A stretch of 64,000 nucleotides of DNA from positions 30,528,855-30,592,854 of the forward strand of contig OZ038462.1 in NCBI GenBank assembly GCA_964036295.1, given 5' to 3'. The notes beneath the pieces are model-generated. The model saw only the letters and a program-made list of their open reading frames with translations. It searched no databases and was not told the origin of the DNA. A program made the translations under genes and the position numbers. Of the stretch, positions 1-12,600 are shown in pieces. This DNA comes from Plumapathes pennacea (taxonomy: Eukaryota; Cnidaria; Anthozoa; Antipatharia; Myriopathidae). Within the stretch, counting starts at the first letter, position 1. Every line of letters begins with the position of its first letter.

Positions 1-770
1 TCTGCGCTGTTTGCTTTTCCGAAACAAGTTTGACAGCATTCTCCCCATTCTCGGCCAATCAGGAACAAAAGCAAAACCAGCTGCGATTGATCGGTCTTTT
101 CTTCAAAGACTTTGACTGCTGATTGCTTTAAAGCGCTTTCTTACGGCTTCTGTGATTGGCGCACATCCGAAAACCGCTCTAAACCATGAGTTTGCATGAC
201 GGAATTAAATCATGAAATACTCCCAATTCTGCTCTACATCTCGGCAACGCAAAACCAAAGCAATCACACGATGATAGAAAATCCCCAAACTTACGTTTCC
301 CTGGCAATAACTTTTCCACGAACCGACGCCTGGATTATGACTTCGAAAAGCTGTCTAATGAAAACAACAAGAGGTGAAATTAATTTATAGTCTTCTCATC
401 CGAGCGTGCAAAATAAAAGTTTCGTAATTTGAACAATGTCGTGTGCTTGAGTGTGTCATATTTTGTCAAATTTCACCAGCTTCAGAATCCAGTTTCATAA
501 TAGAAAGTGTAGTCTTTTCTTCTGACACAGGTTAATTCCCCCACGTGACCAAGTGATCAAGCAGACGTGACGAAGCAGTGACATATGAACACGTGACCAA
601 ATACTGACGTTACACCACATGTGACCGGGAGTCACAAAATGCAGTCCTTTTCATGTAACGCCATGTCAACTATGTGGATGAAATTCGACAAAAGATAGTA
701 TTGCGACTCTCCAGGAATTGGTTGAAAACCATCAACATGATCAGGAGATGAACAAAGGAAATTACCACAC
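1..770. other. non-coding left flank, probably last visible GUF1 intron
   Basis: The exon ending at 771 stops in mid-protein with a donor (GTGTGG on the minus strand), so this stretch should be the following GUF1 intron. No match to the conserved GUF1 C-terminal sequence was seen here. Short ORFs on both strands show no family resemblance. Confidence 0.5.
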
Positions 771-3700
771 CTTGGAATGGACTCCTGGAGTTTGGAGCAC
801 AGAGCTCGGCCTGATCGCTGGGCTTTGTCCAAGTGCACGATGCAGCTAAGAGCATCCACTGGTTTGCTGTTGATTAAGATGTCTATCTGTCCAAAAGAAA
901 CAAGGCGATCCAGATCAGCACAAGAAGTAGATACAGTCGAACCCCGCTATTTCGAAGTCACACGGGACATGAAAAAAAGTTCGAAATAGCGGGGTTTCGA
1001 AATAGCCGATAGTAAATGACTGAATAAATAAATCCAAGGGGATTCGGCTTGACTTCGAAATAACGGGGACTTCGAATTAACCGAGTTCGAAATAGCGAGG
1101 TTCGACTTCGATCATTACAAAGAAAGATACGACGAGTAAAGAACGAAGCCTTTAGGGACTCCACCAGTTTATTACGACAGCAATGATAATAGGAACAACA
1201 ATTAACATAAACAACAGTAACAAACTCCTGCCGTTGGATCGATGAGGTTTCCTCGTCGTTTTGTTTAGTCCAGTCCAGGACTAACCGGATTTGTAAATCT
1301 CACTATAGGACTACGCCACTGACAAATATCTTCATACCCCCCTCTAGTACATACAGAATACGTGAGACATTTGTTCAGAATTCGTTTAAAGTCAAGTTTC
1401 CTTCTTTAAGCACACGTGACGTACCCGCACAATCTTCGTAGTTCGGTATCCGTGGTCTTCGTAGTCAAAACTGAAAAGCAAATAAATGCATCAAGCAGTC
1501 ATGCAACATTAGAGGATCCCAGTATCTCTTTCTACATGTTCTTGTCAGCCTGTAGTTCTTGAGTTCATCATACAAATCTTTCCTAACATTCCTGTGGGAA
1601 ACACAGGGTTACAGAGCCCGTTTACATTATAGCAAGTTAGATCGATCTCATCGATTCAGGATAAACGCGAGCCGAGCGTGTACAGTCGGCGTCGTTTTGT
1701 TAGATCGACTTAACTTTCTGTTAAATGTGACAAGATCGAAAATATGCGTAGTAAAGTTGTAATACGTTTGGGGAGAAACCTTACCAGGATTAATAGAAAC
1801 TTGCAAATACAAACTTATAATGTCTACAACAAACACCCCCCAGGAGAGCTACTTTTTATACAACTAAAAAATTACGTAGCCGACGAAAGTTAAAAGCATT
1901 CAGGGATCGCATAAACTCTTTGCTTTCTTCTCTTTTACACTAACGATATTTTTTCAGTATTTCACGCAAGACATCATTCTCCTGCACGAATAAAGTAGCA
2001 CTAACTAAAGCAACACAATTCTCACACACATCATGCACAGACCTGGCGTAACCTGAAGACTGAGACTTGAGCTCATCATAGAAGTCCACGATTATTTCGT
2101 TCAGCGGTAGCAAATATTTTAGCATGACACGTGACTCGTCGATATAAAGGACCTCCTGCTGTTCTCCGCGTCTGCTCTGCGATAAAAGAGGAGTACAGAT
2201 GTTGGCGTTTAGTAAAGAGCACAAAAGTGATAAAAGAATTAGATCGATTAACCCCTTAACTCCCAAGAGTGATCAACTCTAATTTTCTCCTTTAGTTCCT
2301 CATCAGAAATACATCATTGAACAAGGAGAACTTGGCTTTTGATACCTTGCTCAGATGAACGCTGATTAAGCCTTCAATTCTCACTATATCACTCTTACAT
2401 TTTCTTAGTAAAAGGTTGGGAGAAGCTGTATTTTGAGCTTGGGAGTAAAAGGGTTAAAGAAAAGACGTAATTAAAGTAGAGCCGAGCCGGAATATCGGAT
2501 TATGAAAAGGAGAACATCAGAATATAAAACGAGAAGGAGCTGTGGGTGCTTTGTTAATGATTCTCGTTTCTCTTCTTACGGGTGCGGTATAAAGGAGTGA
2601 CTACCTCGCAAAGAGTAAGCATCTTTCCCATATATTCGTCTGGGAAGACTACCGTGCCAAGCACATATGGTTCCAGGTATTCCTCTGCTTTTGAGGGATC
2701 TGGCAGCTGACGACAGAAAAATAACAATATCAAACATTTACAGTGACTAATGAAACCAAATATTGCAATACACAAATCTACTACTAATCAAGAGACATGG
2801 TCTCGTGTACTCCTCATTGCTGCTGCTTCTGTTTGAAAATGAGGCCCAGTGCAAAACATTTCTACTTGCGGAAATGATTTTGATTTGCGTGAAGATAAAA
2901 ATGCGAGAAAAAAACTTATTTCCATAAAAAACGTTTTACACTGAGACCCGTTTTAAAACAGAGGCTCCTGGCACCTCGAGAGTGGCCTACTTGGTCTCTA
3001 TTGGTCTAAAAGTCTTTCATCTCTGGCTTACTAACTGGGTTCTCTCTTTCACTCTCAGTACTTACATCTAAAGGATTCAGCACTTGGACTTCCTTTTTCT
3101 CTTGCCCACGCAAAATAGCTGCAACAGAGGACCGAGGCACACATAATCTGATTTAAGAGCTACCAAAAGGAAAGAAGCTTACGTAGATGCGTACCCAGGG
3201 AGGCTGGTAATTTACAAAACAGTTTCCGTAAACCGGTCTCGATCTGTCCCTGTAGTACGATGAACTAAAAAACAGGTGAGGTAACACAAAGGTACGACAG
3301 GGTGCAAGAAAGCCGGATTACCTTTGTAAGGAACACTTGGTGAGGTCATGATTATAGATGCATCGTATTCCTAAAGAGAATAGAAAAGAAATTAAATTCC
3401 CGAACAGTTCTTTCAGTTCCTCAAGTTTTTTTTTTTTTGACATTGAACATATTAGAAAAATCTCAGGACCTAAAGTACGTGGCCGCTTGAGGCAATGGGA
3501 ATAGAGCAATCAGACAGACTACGGTTAATCCCGCTTTGACGTTCCTTTCTAAACAGGAACACGTTTTCATGCGAAGAACGCAAAGGCACGCTTTGATCCA
3601 GAACGAGCTTTTAGGGCGACAAAACGATCTCGGATTAGTATAAGGGGAAATATCGAGACGAGAAGGTCACCTTGTTTCTAATTCCGACAACTTTACTTAA

Positions 3701-4650
3701 CCTCAGAAACGCTCTGCCGCGCGTGAACTGCAGAAGCCAAAGTAAGAGAACGAACAAACGGGAATATAGATAGACTCTTACAGCACCTGCTCCAATCTCT
3801 GTTTAAACACATCCATGTGTAGTAACCCGAGAAATCCTAGTCTCCAGCCCTGGCCAAGAGCGAGGCTAAAAAGATAAAGTAAAAACCCTTGAAGGTAACA
3901 AAAAGAATGAATCTGAAAAAAATAAATAAGGAATCAAGAACGACTCGAGAGAATGGTAACAGGCAAAAGAAGAACTAGTCCTTCAAAGCAAGTCACTCAT
4001 TATAGCAGGCATCCTTGCTTACCAGCTGTCCGGACGAGTGGTTACACTGGCATCATTTAATGTTAATTTATCGATTGCATTCCTTAGAGAAACATACTCT
4101 GATTGATCTACGGGGTATACACCAGCAAAGACCTAAAATCAAGGAAAAAACAAACAAACAAACAAAGAAACATGCATCAACTAAACAAGACAACCTCCTG
4201 TATTTGTGTGAAATGAGCGTATAGTAAGAAGTTACATGCGATAAGCCGACACTTGTACATCGTCCTTTGCAGAGATCCTAGAGATGATGTAATTATAAAA
4301 CATACACACATAATCCTAAATCTAAATCATAGTCACGTTTTCTTGTACCATTGGCCTTGTGGGCTTGAAACCTGGCTGTGCCTGGACTGGCCTCTCAGGA
4401 TGACACAACGTGTCTCCCATTTGAGCTTCAGCGCTGCTCCTCATCCCACACACGACGTAACCCACTTGACCCGCATAACTACAAGCAAAAAAATTCAGTG
4501 AAGACATCGTTACAGGGTTGCACCGTTTAAATCTACACGAGGTCATGCATTACAGTGTATCTGGTCAGGAATACAAGCAGCGCACTGTCTTCTATGTTTC
4601 AGCTGTCTTTATATGTTGATAATGTTTAATGCTATTATTATTGTTGTTGC

Positions 4651-4690
<40 letters not shown>

Positions 4691-7600
4691 GCAGTCGTTG
4701 TCGTTGCTTCATCTGTTTGTTGGTGTTGCTTCTGCTGTTGCTGTCGCCGTCGTTGTTTTCGTTGCTGCAATGCTTCGTCGGGTTTTGGTAATGTTTGTGT
4801 TTGAACTTTGTCGTAGCTGTTCGGTCATTGTTTTATCTTGTTGTTGATGCTGTTACTGTCTTCGTTGTCGCGTCTGTTTCTTGAAGTAGCTTTTGTTGTT
4901 GTTGTTGTGTTTTATTGAACATTGTAACTACTCTTTAGTGGCTTACAGTGCTCCTGTAGAAAACTCCGCCGGGAACATTATTCCGGTGTCCATAACGTTG
5001 TATGTTTGACCAGAATTAGCCGACATGAGATCATCCCCTGGGAAGGAAAACAACGACAGCATGGTGTACAAATGCCAGTGTGTATTCTGCTTTATATACA
5101 AGAAACCTGAACAGAACACTAACACTTGCGGCAGACACTCTGCTGTAGCATATCAACAACATCCAACAACCCACACCATAGAAATAATTCGCAACTTTAG
5201 TTGAAAATAGAATCTAGAGTGCTGTTGGTTACAGTCAGCAAACAATTCTGCTTTCTGCATAGAGTGTATCAACGTAAAGTTGGTGCGAGTATACTGAACA
5301 CCACAAACAATGCGGTGGCGGACATTTCCAGCCTTTGTCAATTTTACGTCGATACATCCTATGTTGGCCAAAACTAGTGTTCAAAGAGTAGTGCTATTTT
5401 GTACAGTCAGATTATTACTGACATAAAACAAATTTTCCACGGTCTAATCATTTTGACTGATTTTCATTATTAACAATTAACACAGTACACTTCACGTCCA
5501 CGCTTGTATCATTACCTTTTTTGAGCTTCCCATTCAGGACAGCCACCAAACAAATGACTCCTCTATACTGATCATACCACGAGTCCAGAAGGAGAGCAGA
5601 CAAAGGCTGACTGGGGTCACTCTTGGGACTTGTAAAGCACAATTTAAGACAAATGCTGATGTCTATCCACAAGGTGGCCATCGATTCCTAATCTCTTATC
5701 TTTTATTACTCTCTCCTTTCCTTTCCCTTAGTCAATCTCCATCGCTTCTTTTCTGAGTAACCCCCATGTGATTTTCGCCTTTCTTCCTTCCACTCCTTCA
5801 TTCCCACTATCCCTCCCGTCTTCCTCTCTTTCTGCCTACCTTCATTTCTTCCTTCAACTCTTTCGACCTCCATCCTCCTCTGTGCGACTTAATCTTCCCA
5901 TTCAACTTGTTCTACTTTCACTTTTCCTTCTTTTCTTTCTTCCCTCTTCATTCTTGCATTCTTTTTTCCCAAGTACACAAGAAAGTACTAAATAACAAAA
6001 AGTAGAAAATGGTTCGACTGTTTTCCTTACCAAGGTATCCTCTCAACAACAGACTGGAGAAGACTCTCACATCCCACTCCTTGTTTGGCAGAAATCTGTA
6101 AAAGATAACATTATCGGTTTTACAATGGTTCATCATTATAACAGATCTTTATTACGGACTTGATAGTTCCTGGAAAGCTTGGCCAGACACAAAAACAAAA
6201 CTCGCCACTGAGGATTGAGATCTTCAAACACAAAAACTTGAAAATAGCCAGTTGTGAAGTTAGAATGTTGCTATAGTTTCATGTAATTAGGTATTCTTTT
6301 TCAACCTTAAGGTGAAGTAATACAGGCAACATTTTCTTGCAACTTGTCGTGCAAAAATGAACCCACTTCTACTTTGCTGCAGCTTGCAACATGGTGGTAT
6401 TAAAATATGCACCACAGTACAGTGCAACTTGCCCATACTGGTCTTGTGCTGCCCTTGTTTACTCTTAGAATATTTCAGAAGGGGATGCGGGCACTTCAAA
6501 TGTTTGCATTCAACAATGATTCTTTATCAAAGGAGGGCATTTAATCAAGGGAGGGTGCTTCTTTGAGAAAATACTGCTGCGCCTGTGGACAGTGTGTCAT
6601 TATACCCTTAGAATGTCATCAGGCTGGATATCAAAGACTTTCTCCATTTGTCTTGTGGCTTTATCTGGGTCTGCTGTCTTTAGGTCAATCTGTAGAATTA
6701 CCAAGAAATAGTAGTTTAAATTGCCTGTGAAAGGCAAATGAGAGTTTCAAAATTGTTTAATATCAAATTATGACCTTTGTGTTCAATAGTGTACATGCAA
6801 ATATTCTCCCACAAAGAAATATTTTGCTAATGGTGCATTTAAAGATCAACTTGGGGTGGATGGGGGCTGGTGTGGAGTTTTCAATATACAAGTTTAATAA
6901 GTCAAACCTTATTCAAAACTGGGATAACAGTCAGGTTGGCATCAAAGGCAAGAAAGAAATTTGACAAGGTCTGAGCTTGGATTCCCTGTGATGAAAAAAT
7001 AATGGTGTTGGATCCTGGGAGTTAAAAATATGAAATGAAGATTCATAAAGATCAACCCCCCCCCCCCCAAAAAAAAAAAAACAAAAAAAAACAAAACAAA
7101 ACAAAACAAAACACAATAACAATAACAATAACAATTATAACAATAACAAACAAACAAACAAACAGCAACAACAACAACAACAACAAACAAGCAAACAATT
7201 ACAGAAAAAGAAAGACTCACATTTTGTGAAATACATGATTGTAAAGGAAGGATAAATTACCCAGGTGAATTCACTCCACATAATTATGTTTACATGCGGT
7301 ACTCTTTGTGTTGGAAAGACAAAATAATGTTTTATTGATCAATATAGTCTATACATACCTGGGCTGAATCCACTAAAAGTATGACTCCTTGACATGCAGC
7401 CAGGGACCGTGACACTTCATAGCTGAAATCCACATGGCCCTTGATGTGGGAGACACCAGGTGAGAAGAGAGATTGCCAAGGATAGAGGTTTTTTCTGTTG
7501 TGTGCTAGGCTCACACACAGACGGGGTGGGAGGGGGGGGGGGGGGGGGGGGGGGGGGGCAGAGGTGCATTTAGGACTGCCATCCATATGTGAGTACCAAA

Positions 7601-9312
7601 GGTGCAAGCTTCTAGAGGGATATGGGCACATGATAGCCCAGAAAAAAATTGAGATTTGACCTTTCAAAATGCTGTATCTGGAAAATCTGACCAGTTTTTG
7701 CAAACTGGTCTGGATCTACCCCTGGGAGGAAGAGGTTGGACCATCATTACTCAGCTGATGTTAGCTGTGATAAAACTCACTGGTGTGTCTATCAGGTTCA
7801 ACAGGTATGTCTCCCCTTTGTGATGGTAAAACAGTGAAGCTGTTTGTGCCTTGACGGTAATCCCTCTCTCTCTTTCAACTTGAAGTTTGTCCAGAACTTG
7901 TTTGTTCACAGTGTTCTTAGAGATGGTCCCTAACAATGCAAAGCAAACACTGAGATGAAGCACATGGATAAAAAGCAAGTATGTGCTATGGGTTCAATCT
8001 CTCACCTCTTTTGAAAGTAAACTGAAAGCTATATAATATTTCATCCAATAAAAATGTCTCCAAAATCTAAAATTTCACACCATGATGTTGGCATCATTTC
8101 TTTTATGGCCTAAAGAACAATGCTGAATCATAATATAGCAACCACTGCCTTAGATTAACTGGCCTTTGACATTACATGTTTTGCCCTTAAATCTCACACT
8201 CCACTTCAAATAGAATATATTTAAAATATAATGATAAAGAAATGTTGATAATGTGCAGGGTGCAGAGAAACCTTTTGGGCAGCTCAGCTTATGCTGCAGC
8301 CTTATTCACTAACCCAGAGCAAGTCAATTGTCAGGAAAGTCTACAAGCCTGATGGGAAGGGCTGCTATACTGTATAGCCCCAGGCTAGAGGACACCGCTT
8401 TTGTTATTTGTAGCTGAGTCTGGCCAACTCACCAATATAATGAAGAAAACACCAGTCCTGCCATTTTCTCCATGCTGAATTACAATAACTATGTAGATAT
8501 TTCACCAGAACATTGTACTGAAAGGAGAAGGTGCTTAATCTCTTCACCTGATATCTCAAGGAGTCTATCTGCAAGTGTGCTTTTTCCATGGTCGATGTGG
8601 GCGATGATGCTGAAATTCCTTATTTTTGATGCAGGGAAGTCAGACAAATCAAAGTTATTCTAAAAAGCAAGTAGAACATGACAATTTCATCAATCAATTT
8701 CATTGTACACAAAGTTTTGGAACGTTTTTAAAACAAAGTTAAGGGTAGCTTCCTCTCTACCTTCCCTTGTGTTTTCCCATCAGTAGATTGAGAGTATTGT
8801 CTGCAAACGGCCGCTAACCTACAGTACAGTTAACAAAAATAACTGCTGATTAGCATAATGAAACATGGCATCATGCATAAAATGTATCCATCAATGCAGG
8901 GGGGTACTCCCACATATAAAATCATATACAGGTATGTGAAGCCCCAAAGGGTATCATTTTCAGCATTTAGTCTGAAATAGGGTATTAATTTTGAGCCTTT
9001 GATCTGGAATAGGGTGGGAGATTTTGATATTTGATCTGAAATAGTATCGAAAATCGCAACTTTTGGTCTGAAATAGGGTCCAAAGTGCAAACTTTGGTCT
9101 GAAAACGGTTGAAAAATTGGGTTGCACATTTTGGTCTGAAACAGGTTGACAGTGAAACAAGAAATATCTGTACATGGTCATTTGTACCTGAGTTTGTTCA
9201 GAGCTCGAGGGCAGGGGCGAGACCAAAAAGTCAACTTATTGACGCCTGCACGTCCACAAAATGGCGCAAACATGGCCACAAACACTTGGCTACGGCGACG
9301 AAAGAATACCAT
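771..9312 (-). CDS. GUF1: GUF1, mitochondrial translation factor (LepA/EF4 family), 3' end off window
   Basis: Ribosome-dependent GTPase of the LepA/EF4 family, expected in the mitochondrial matrix where it promotes back-translocation or fidelity under stress. Exons, 5' to 3': 9188-9312, 8761-8800, 8548-8659, 7781-7929, 7359-7439, 6908-6985, 6606-6689, 6031-6095, 5516-5628, 4947-5037, 4349-4478, 4023-4132, 3787-3865, 3322-3370, 3066-3118, 2605-2706, 2043-2176, 1425-1470, 771-886. All have GT-AG borders and matching phases; 585 residues are visible. The start at 9312 gives an Arg-rich leader ([11 protein letters not shown]) suited to mitochondrial import. Seen: G1 loop AHIDHGKST (about residues 75-83), G3 DTPGHVDF across the exon 4/5 junction, G4 NKID across exons 6/7, then domain II ([11 protein letters not shown]) and the LepA block [12 protein letters not shown]. 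Human GUF1 has 669 residues, so the C-terminal domain (~85 aa) lies left of base 771. The ATG exon is the least certain, but its phase fits exactly. Confidence 0.93.
934..1107. mobile_element. short inverted-repeat MITE (pogo/Tigger-like termini)
   Basis: The left end reads CAGTCGAACCCCGCTATTTCG after a TA dinucleotide; the right end is its imperfect inverted complement (TTCGAAATAGCGAGGTTCGACT). A third inner copy of the inverted motif lies near 975-1005. Length about 174 bp, no coding capacity. The TA target and CAGT-type termini fit a Tc1/mariner-pogo derived MITE; the class is inferred. It lies in a GUF1 intron. A related end sits at 50684. Confidence 0.6.
2248..2456. mobile_element. MITE with TTAACCC..CTCCCA inverted ends, copy 1
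   Basis: The ends TTAACCCCTTAACTCCCAAG and CTTGGGAGTAAAAGGGTTAA are inverted repeats around about 170 bp of non-coding AT-rich sequence containing TCAATTCTCA and AAGGTTGGGAGAA. Copies of the same family occur near 17996-18142, 31403-31585 and (reverse, partial) 31722-31880. It lies in a GUF1 intron. Confidence 0.65.
4640..4910. repeat. (GTT)n microsatellite with degenerate tail
   Basis: A nearly perfect (TTG)n run at about 4640-4692 is followed by degenerate GTT/GCT triplets to about 4910, within a GUF1 intron. The long Leu- or Val-rich ORFs here are products of the repeat. Confidence 0.9.
5700..5965. repeat. pyrimidine-rich (CT) low-complexity tract
   Basis: About 265 bp of almost pure C/T sequence on the plus strand (TTCC, CTTTT and CTTCC runs) in the GUF1 intron between the exons at 5516-5628 and 6031-6095. 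No coding signal. Confidence 0.75.
7057..7195. repeat. A/C-rich simple repeats
   Basis: A C-run, an A-run, then (AAAAC)n, (AATAAC)n, (CAAA)n and (CAA)n tracts one after another, in a GUF1 intron. No gene. Confidence 0.85.
7532..7558 (+). repeat. uninterrupted 27-base G run
   Basis: Twenty-seven consecutive G on the plus strand (C on the transcribed GUF1 mRNA strand), in the intron just upstream of the GUF1 exon at 7359-7439. It is a potential G-quadruplex and a likely site of length error in sequencing. Confidence 0.9.
8935..9150. repeat. short tandem minisatellite, core TTTGGTCTGAAATAGGGT
   Basis: About six degenerate copies of a TTTGGTCTGAAATAGGGT-type core spaced by roughly 35-45 bp, in GUF1 intron 1. 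It is preceded by GGGGTACTCCCACATATAA. Long minus-strand ORFs here come from the repeat. Confidence 0.7.
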
Positions 9313-9613
9313 AGCACATCTTAGTTCCCCTTGTCAAATTCATTCACCAAATAACAAGCTGTTTAGCAGAAAAAGCTCGACCGCACATTTCGTCCGCCAT
9401 TACATTACATAATTAGTCCGCTGACCACATTTACGACAGAAGGCACAAGAAAAAGATCTGTGGTACGATTGGTCAGATTTCTCTCAAACAGCCAATCAGA
9501 ACTTTGCTCGAGTTTGAATTTAAAACGTGAACAGAAAATCGATCACTTCCAAAACGAAAGTAAATATACAGTAACTATCTGTAGTTCTTTAGTAGCTTTC
9601 CACAAACTGAAAT
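9313..9613. promoter_or_regulatory. bidirectional promoter between GUF1 and SPDL1
   Basis: 301 bp separate the divergent GUF1 and SPDL1 start codons. Two CCAAT boxes lie in opposite orientation: ATTGG at 9468-9472 and CCAAT at 9492-9496. No clear TATA box was seen. Paired CCAAT boxes (NF-Y sites) are typical of shared housekeeping and cell-cycle promoters. The promoter role is inferred from gene layout. Confidence 0.6.
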
Positions 9614-12600
9614 ATGGAAAAACAAATCGCAGTACTCACAGAGGAAAATGCCGAGCTACGAAAGGAGGTCGATGAAATTTCCGGCGACCTGGAAATGGCC
9701 GCCAATTTTGGCAAAACGCTTCTGGAAAGCAACAAGGAGTACGAAGCCAGACTGGAAGAGATGAGCGACGACTATGCAGCAGCTGCGACGAAGATTGAGG
9801 TATTTGATCTCACTTCTGATTAATATATTAACGCCGGCGAGTCGAACCTGTACCCATATAAAAATGATACCCATTTTCTGTATCCTCATATAATACGATC
9901 ATTGGAGCAGTCATTTCATATCATTCTTTCTCGTCTTTTAGGAGCTAAAACAAGAGAATCACAACCTTAGATCCCGCATTGAGTCTGAATGCAGGACAAA
10001 GCAAAATCACACTTTTGAGTTAGAGAGTCTCAAAGACCGACTTCGTCTTGAATTTGACAACGAAGCAAAGACGACGCAGATGGCTTCAGAAAAGAAGATC
10101 AAGCAGTTACGATTGGAAATCGAGTCCTTGCAGTCTGACTCGAGCAAGCACGCTCTGATTGAGAGTCAACTGCAGGAAAAGGTTAAAAAGCAAGAGGAAA
10201 TGCTGGAGAAAGCTCACACATACAACGAACAGCTTCAGTCCAAGGCACACGCGCATTTGGAGAGCGAGGTCGAAGAGCAGCGGAACTTGTGTTCTCAGCT
10301 GAAGTGTGAGCGAGACTCGCTGATGCTCAAACTTTCTGATTTGAATCATTCCCAAGAACGACTCTTGTTCGACAACAAGGCTGTCACGCAGAAGCTGGAG
10401 ATGTTGGAGGAGGAGTATCAGGAGAGGACCAGGCAATCACAGGCTTGGTTTGACTGCTTACAGGTATATCGCTTTTGCACTATGAGCGTTCACACGAGTA
10501 AAGCAAGCGCAACGCAAGCGACTGGTTCACACAGTAAGATTTATTTGTGAAGTATAAAAGTTCATGAGAATGGGAACCTTGCCATTCTCTTGCGCTTGCC
10601 TAAATACTCATGACCAGCCGTTAGCTTAGTTCATTGACCCCCCTCCCCCCCCCCCCCCCCCTCATATCTTGGTATTGAGCAAGTGCAAAGCGAACGCCGC
10701 AGACCGCGCGCACTCGCTATGTAGAAAGGACTAATGAAACCAGTCTTACCTTGTCCACTCACCCTCCCCTCCCCCCTAAACCGACAATCGTAGTATTTTT
10801 AAATATGACAGTCTCTTGTAATTTTGCTTCGCAATTTAAGGAAGCTCGTCAAGACGTTGGGGAGCTCAAAGCAGAGCTTGACATACTAAAGGCTGAACAG
10901 GTGTCCAAAGGCTTTAATGAGCAAGGCAATTCCTTGTTCGGTGAGGTCAGTATCATAAAGGGAAGTTCATTTATTATGACAAGGGGGGAGGGGCGATGAG
11001 GATATTGAGGGGGGGGGGGCTCCGAAAATGTTTAGACACCTGAAGGGGTGCCTCTAGAAAACCTGTTTGAAGTGAGGGGGAGCTCTGAAATTCTTTTTAA
11101 CTGCCAGGGAGCCAAAAAATTGAAACGTTCGCAAGGGAGGGGCGCCTAAAATTTCTTAATTGCACCACTGAGATTGCCCCGCCCCAACAGGCACCCGGTG
11201 ACTTTTCACCTCTTGTTACTTGTCTTATTACTTGGTTGCTGCCTGTGTATCAGTAGTAAAGTCATAACAGCAAAGTCAAAGGAGTTTATACAGTAAGTAA
11301 GTCGCGCCCGTTTTGTTTCAGGTCGAAGACAGACGTCTTGAACTAGAACGGAACTTTGTTGGTTTGAAGACACAGCACGAGTGTCTACAGAAGACTTACG
11401 CTGTCACAAAACAACACCTACACAGACTCAAGGTGACGATTCTGTGGTCTATAAACTGGCCAAGGCAACAACAACAAAAACAATATTCTTATGCCCGTGA
11501 AGCTTGTAGTCTGGTTCTGAAATTGGGCGTGACAGAAACAATTCATATTATTTGATAGTTTGAGCAATATATTAAAGCCTTGGTAGAGCTCAAGTTTGCG
11601 CGGAAGCCTACGCAGTCACGATTTTTGCCGTTCGGTCACCCATCACAAGTCTGTACGCAAAGTTCTGATTTTGCAAACTTGACTTGTACTTCAACTGGCG
11701 AGTTTGTTAGATCTACATGTACAAACAAAACAGTGTTAAAAGATTCCTTTTTTTTTTCCCTTTAGAACCAAGTCGCCACATTACTGCAAGTCAAGGGATG
11801 TCATGCTGATGCTTCACAGATTCAGAGACTGAGACAAGCACTGGCGCAAAAAGAGGGAGAAGTGAAGATGTTAACGGAGAAGATATCCTCTCTGGAAAAA
11901 CAACAGGTGGAGACAGCTAGCCTATTGTTCTTTATCTATTAGATTCCCTTAGTTGGCGATAAGCGCTCCCTCAATACTGTTACCCGTGGAATTCTAAATA
12001 CTGTGTGCATGTGAACTAGCCCTTGCTGCGCGTACAGTGCGCATACATTGCACCAATCACACATTCCGGTTGAGTACTCTTGCTTGTTGAATTTTCAGGT
12101 GGACAGCAACCCAAGTGTGCGCCTCAAGGAATTCCATGACACCTTTTCAGATTTTGGTGACAAAAAGGACTACGTGAAGTTCTTGGAGATACAGTTACAA
12201 GACGCGAAGTAAGAGCCCTCTATATAGTCCTCGAGCCCTTGAATTAGAATTACATGTACCGTGTAAGCCCTGAAGTCAACCCAGGTTTTAGACTTGGGTA
12301 GCATTTGGCCACCAAATTGACTCGACTTGGGTTGACTTTGATCGAGCTCAAATTTACACCCAAGTTGACCCAAGTTTTTCCCTTTTATAGCCACCCAACC
12401 CTTGTCGAGCCAAGTCAGCTTGTATCAGCTTTTGTCATGAAAACTGAATGGTTTTCTTGTAACTTGGGCCGACGTACGAGTCCGTTTAGCCACTCACTGC
12501 AAGCACGTACGCAAGTTATGACTTTCAGTACTAAAAACTCGGTTGACTTGGAATTCACCCGCGAATCCGTTTGGGCAGGGCCTGTGGAGGAGGCGAGGGG

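Noticed and set aside
4613..4847. Poly-Leu and poly-Val ORFs
   Set aside because: Translation of a (GTT)n microsatellite within a GUF1 intron.
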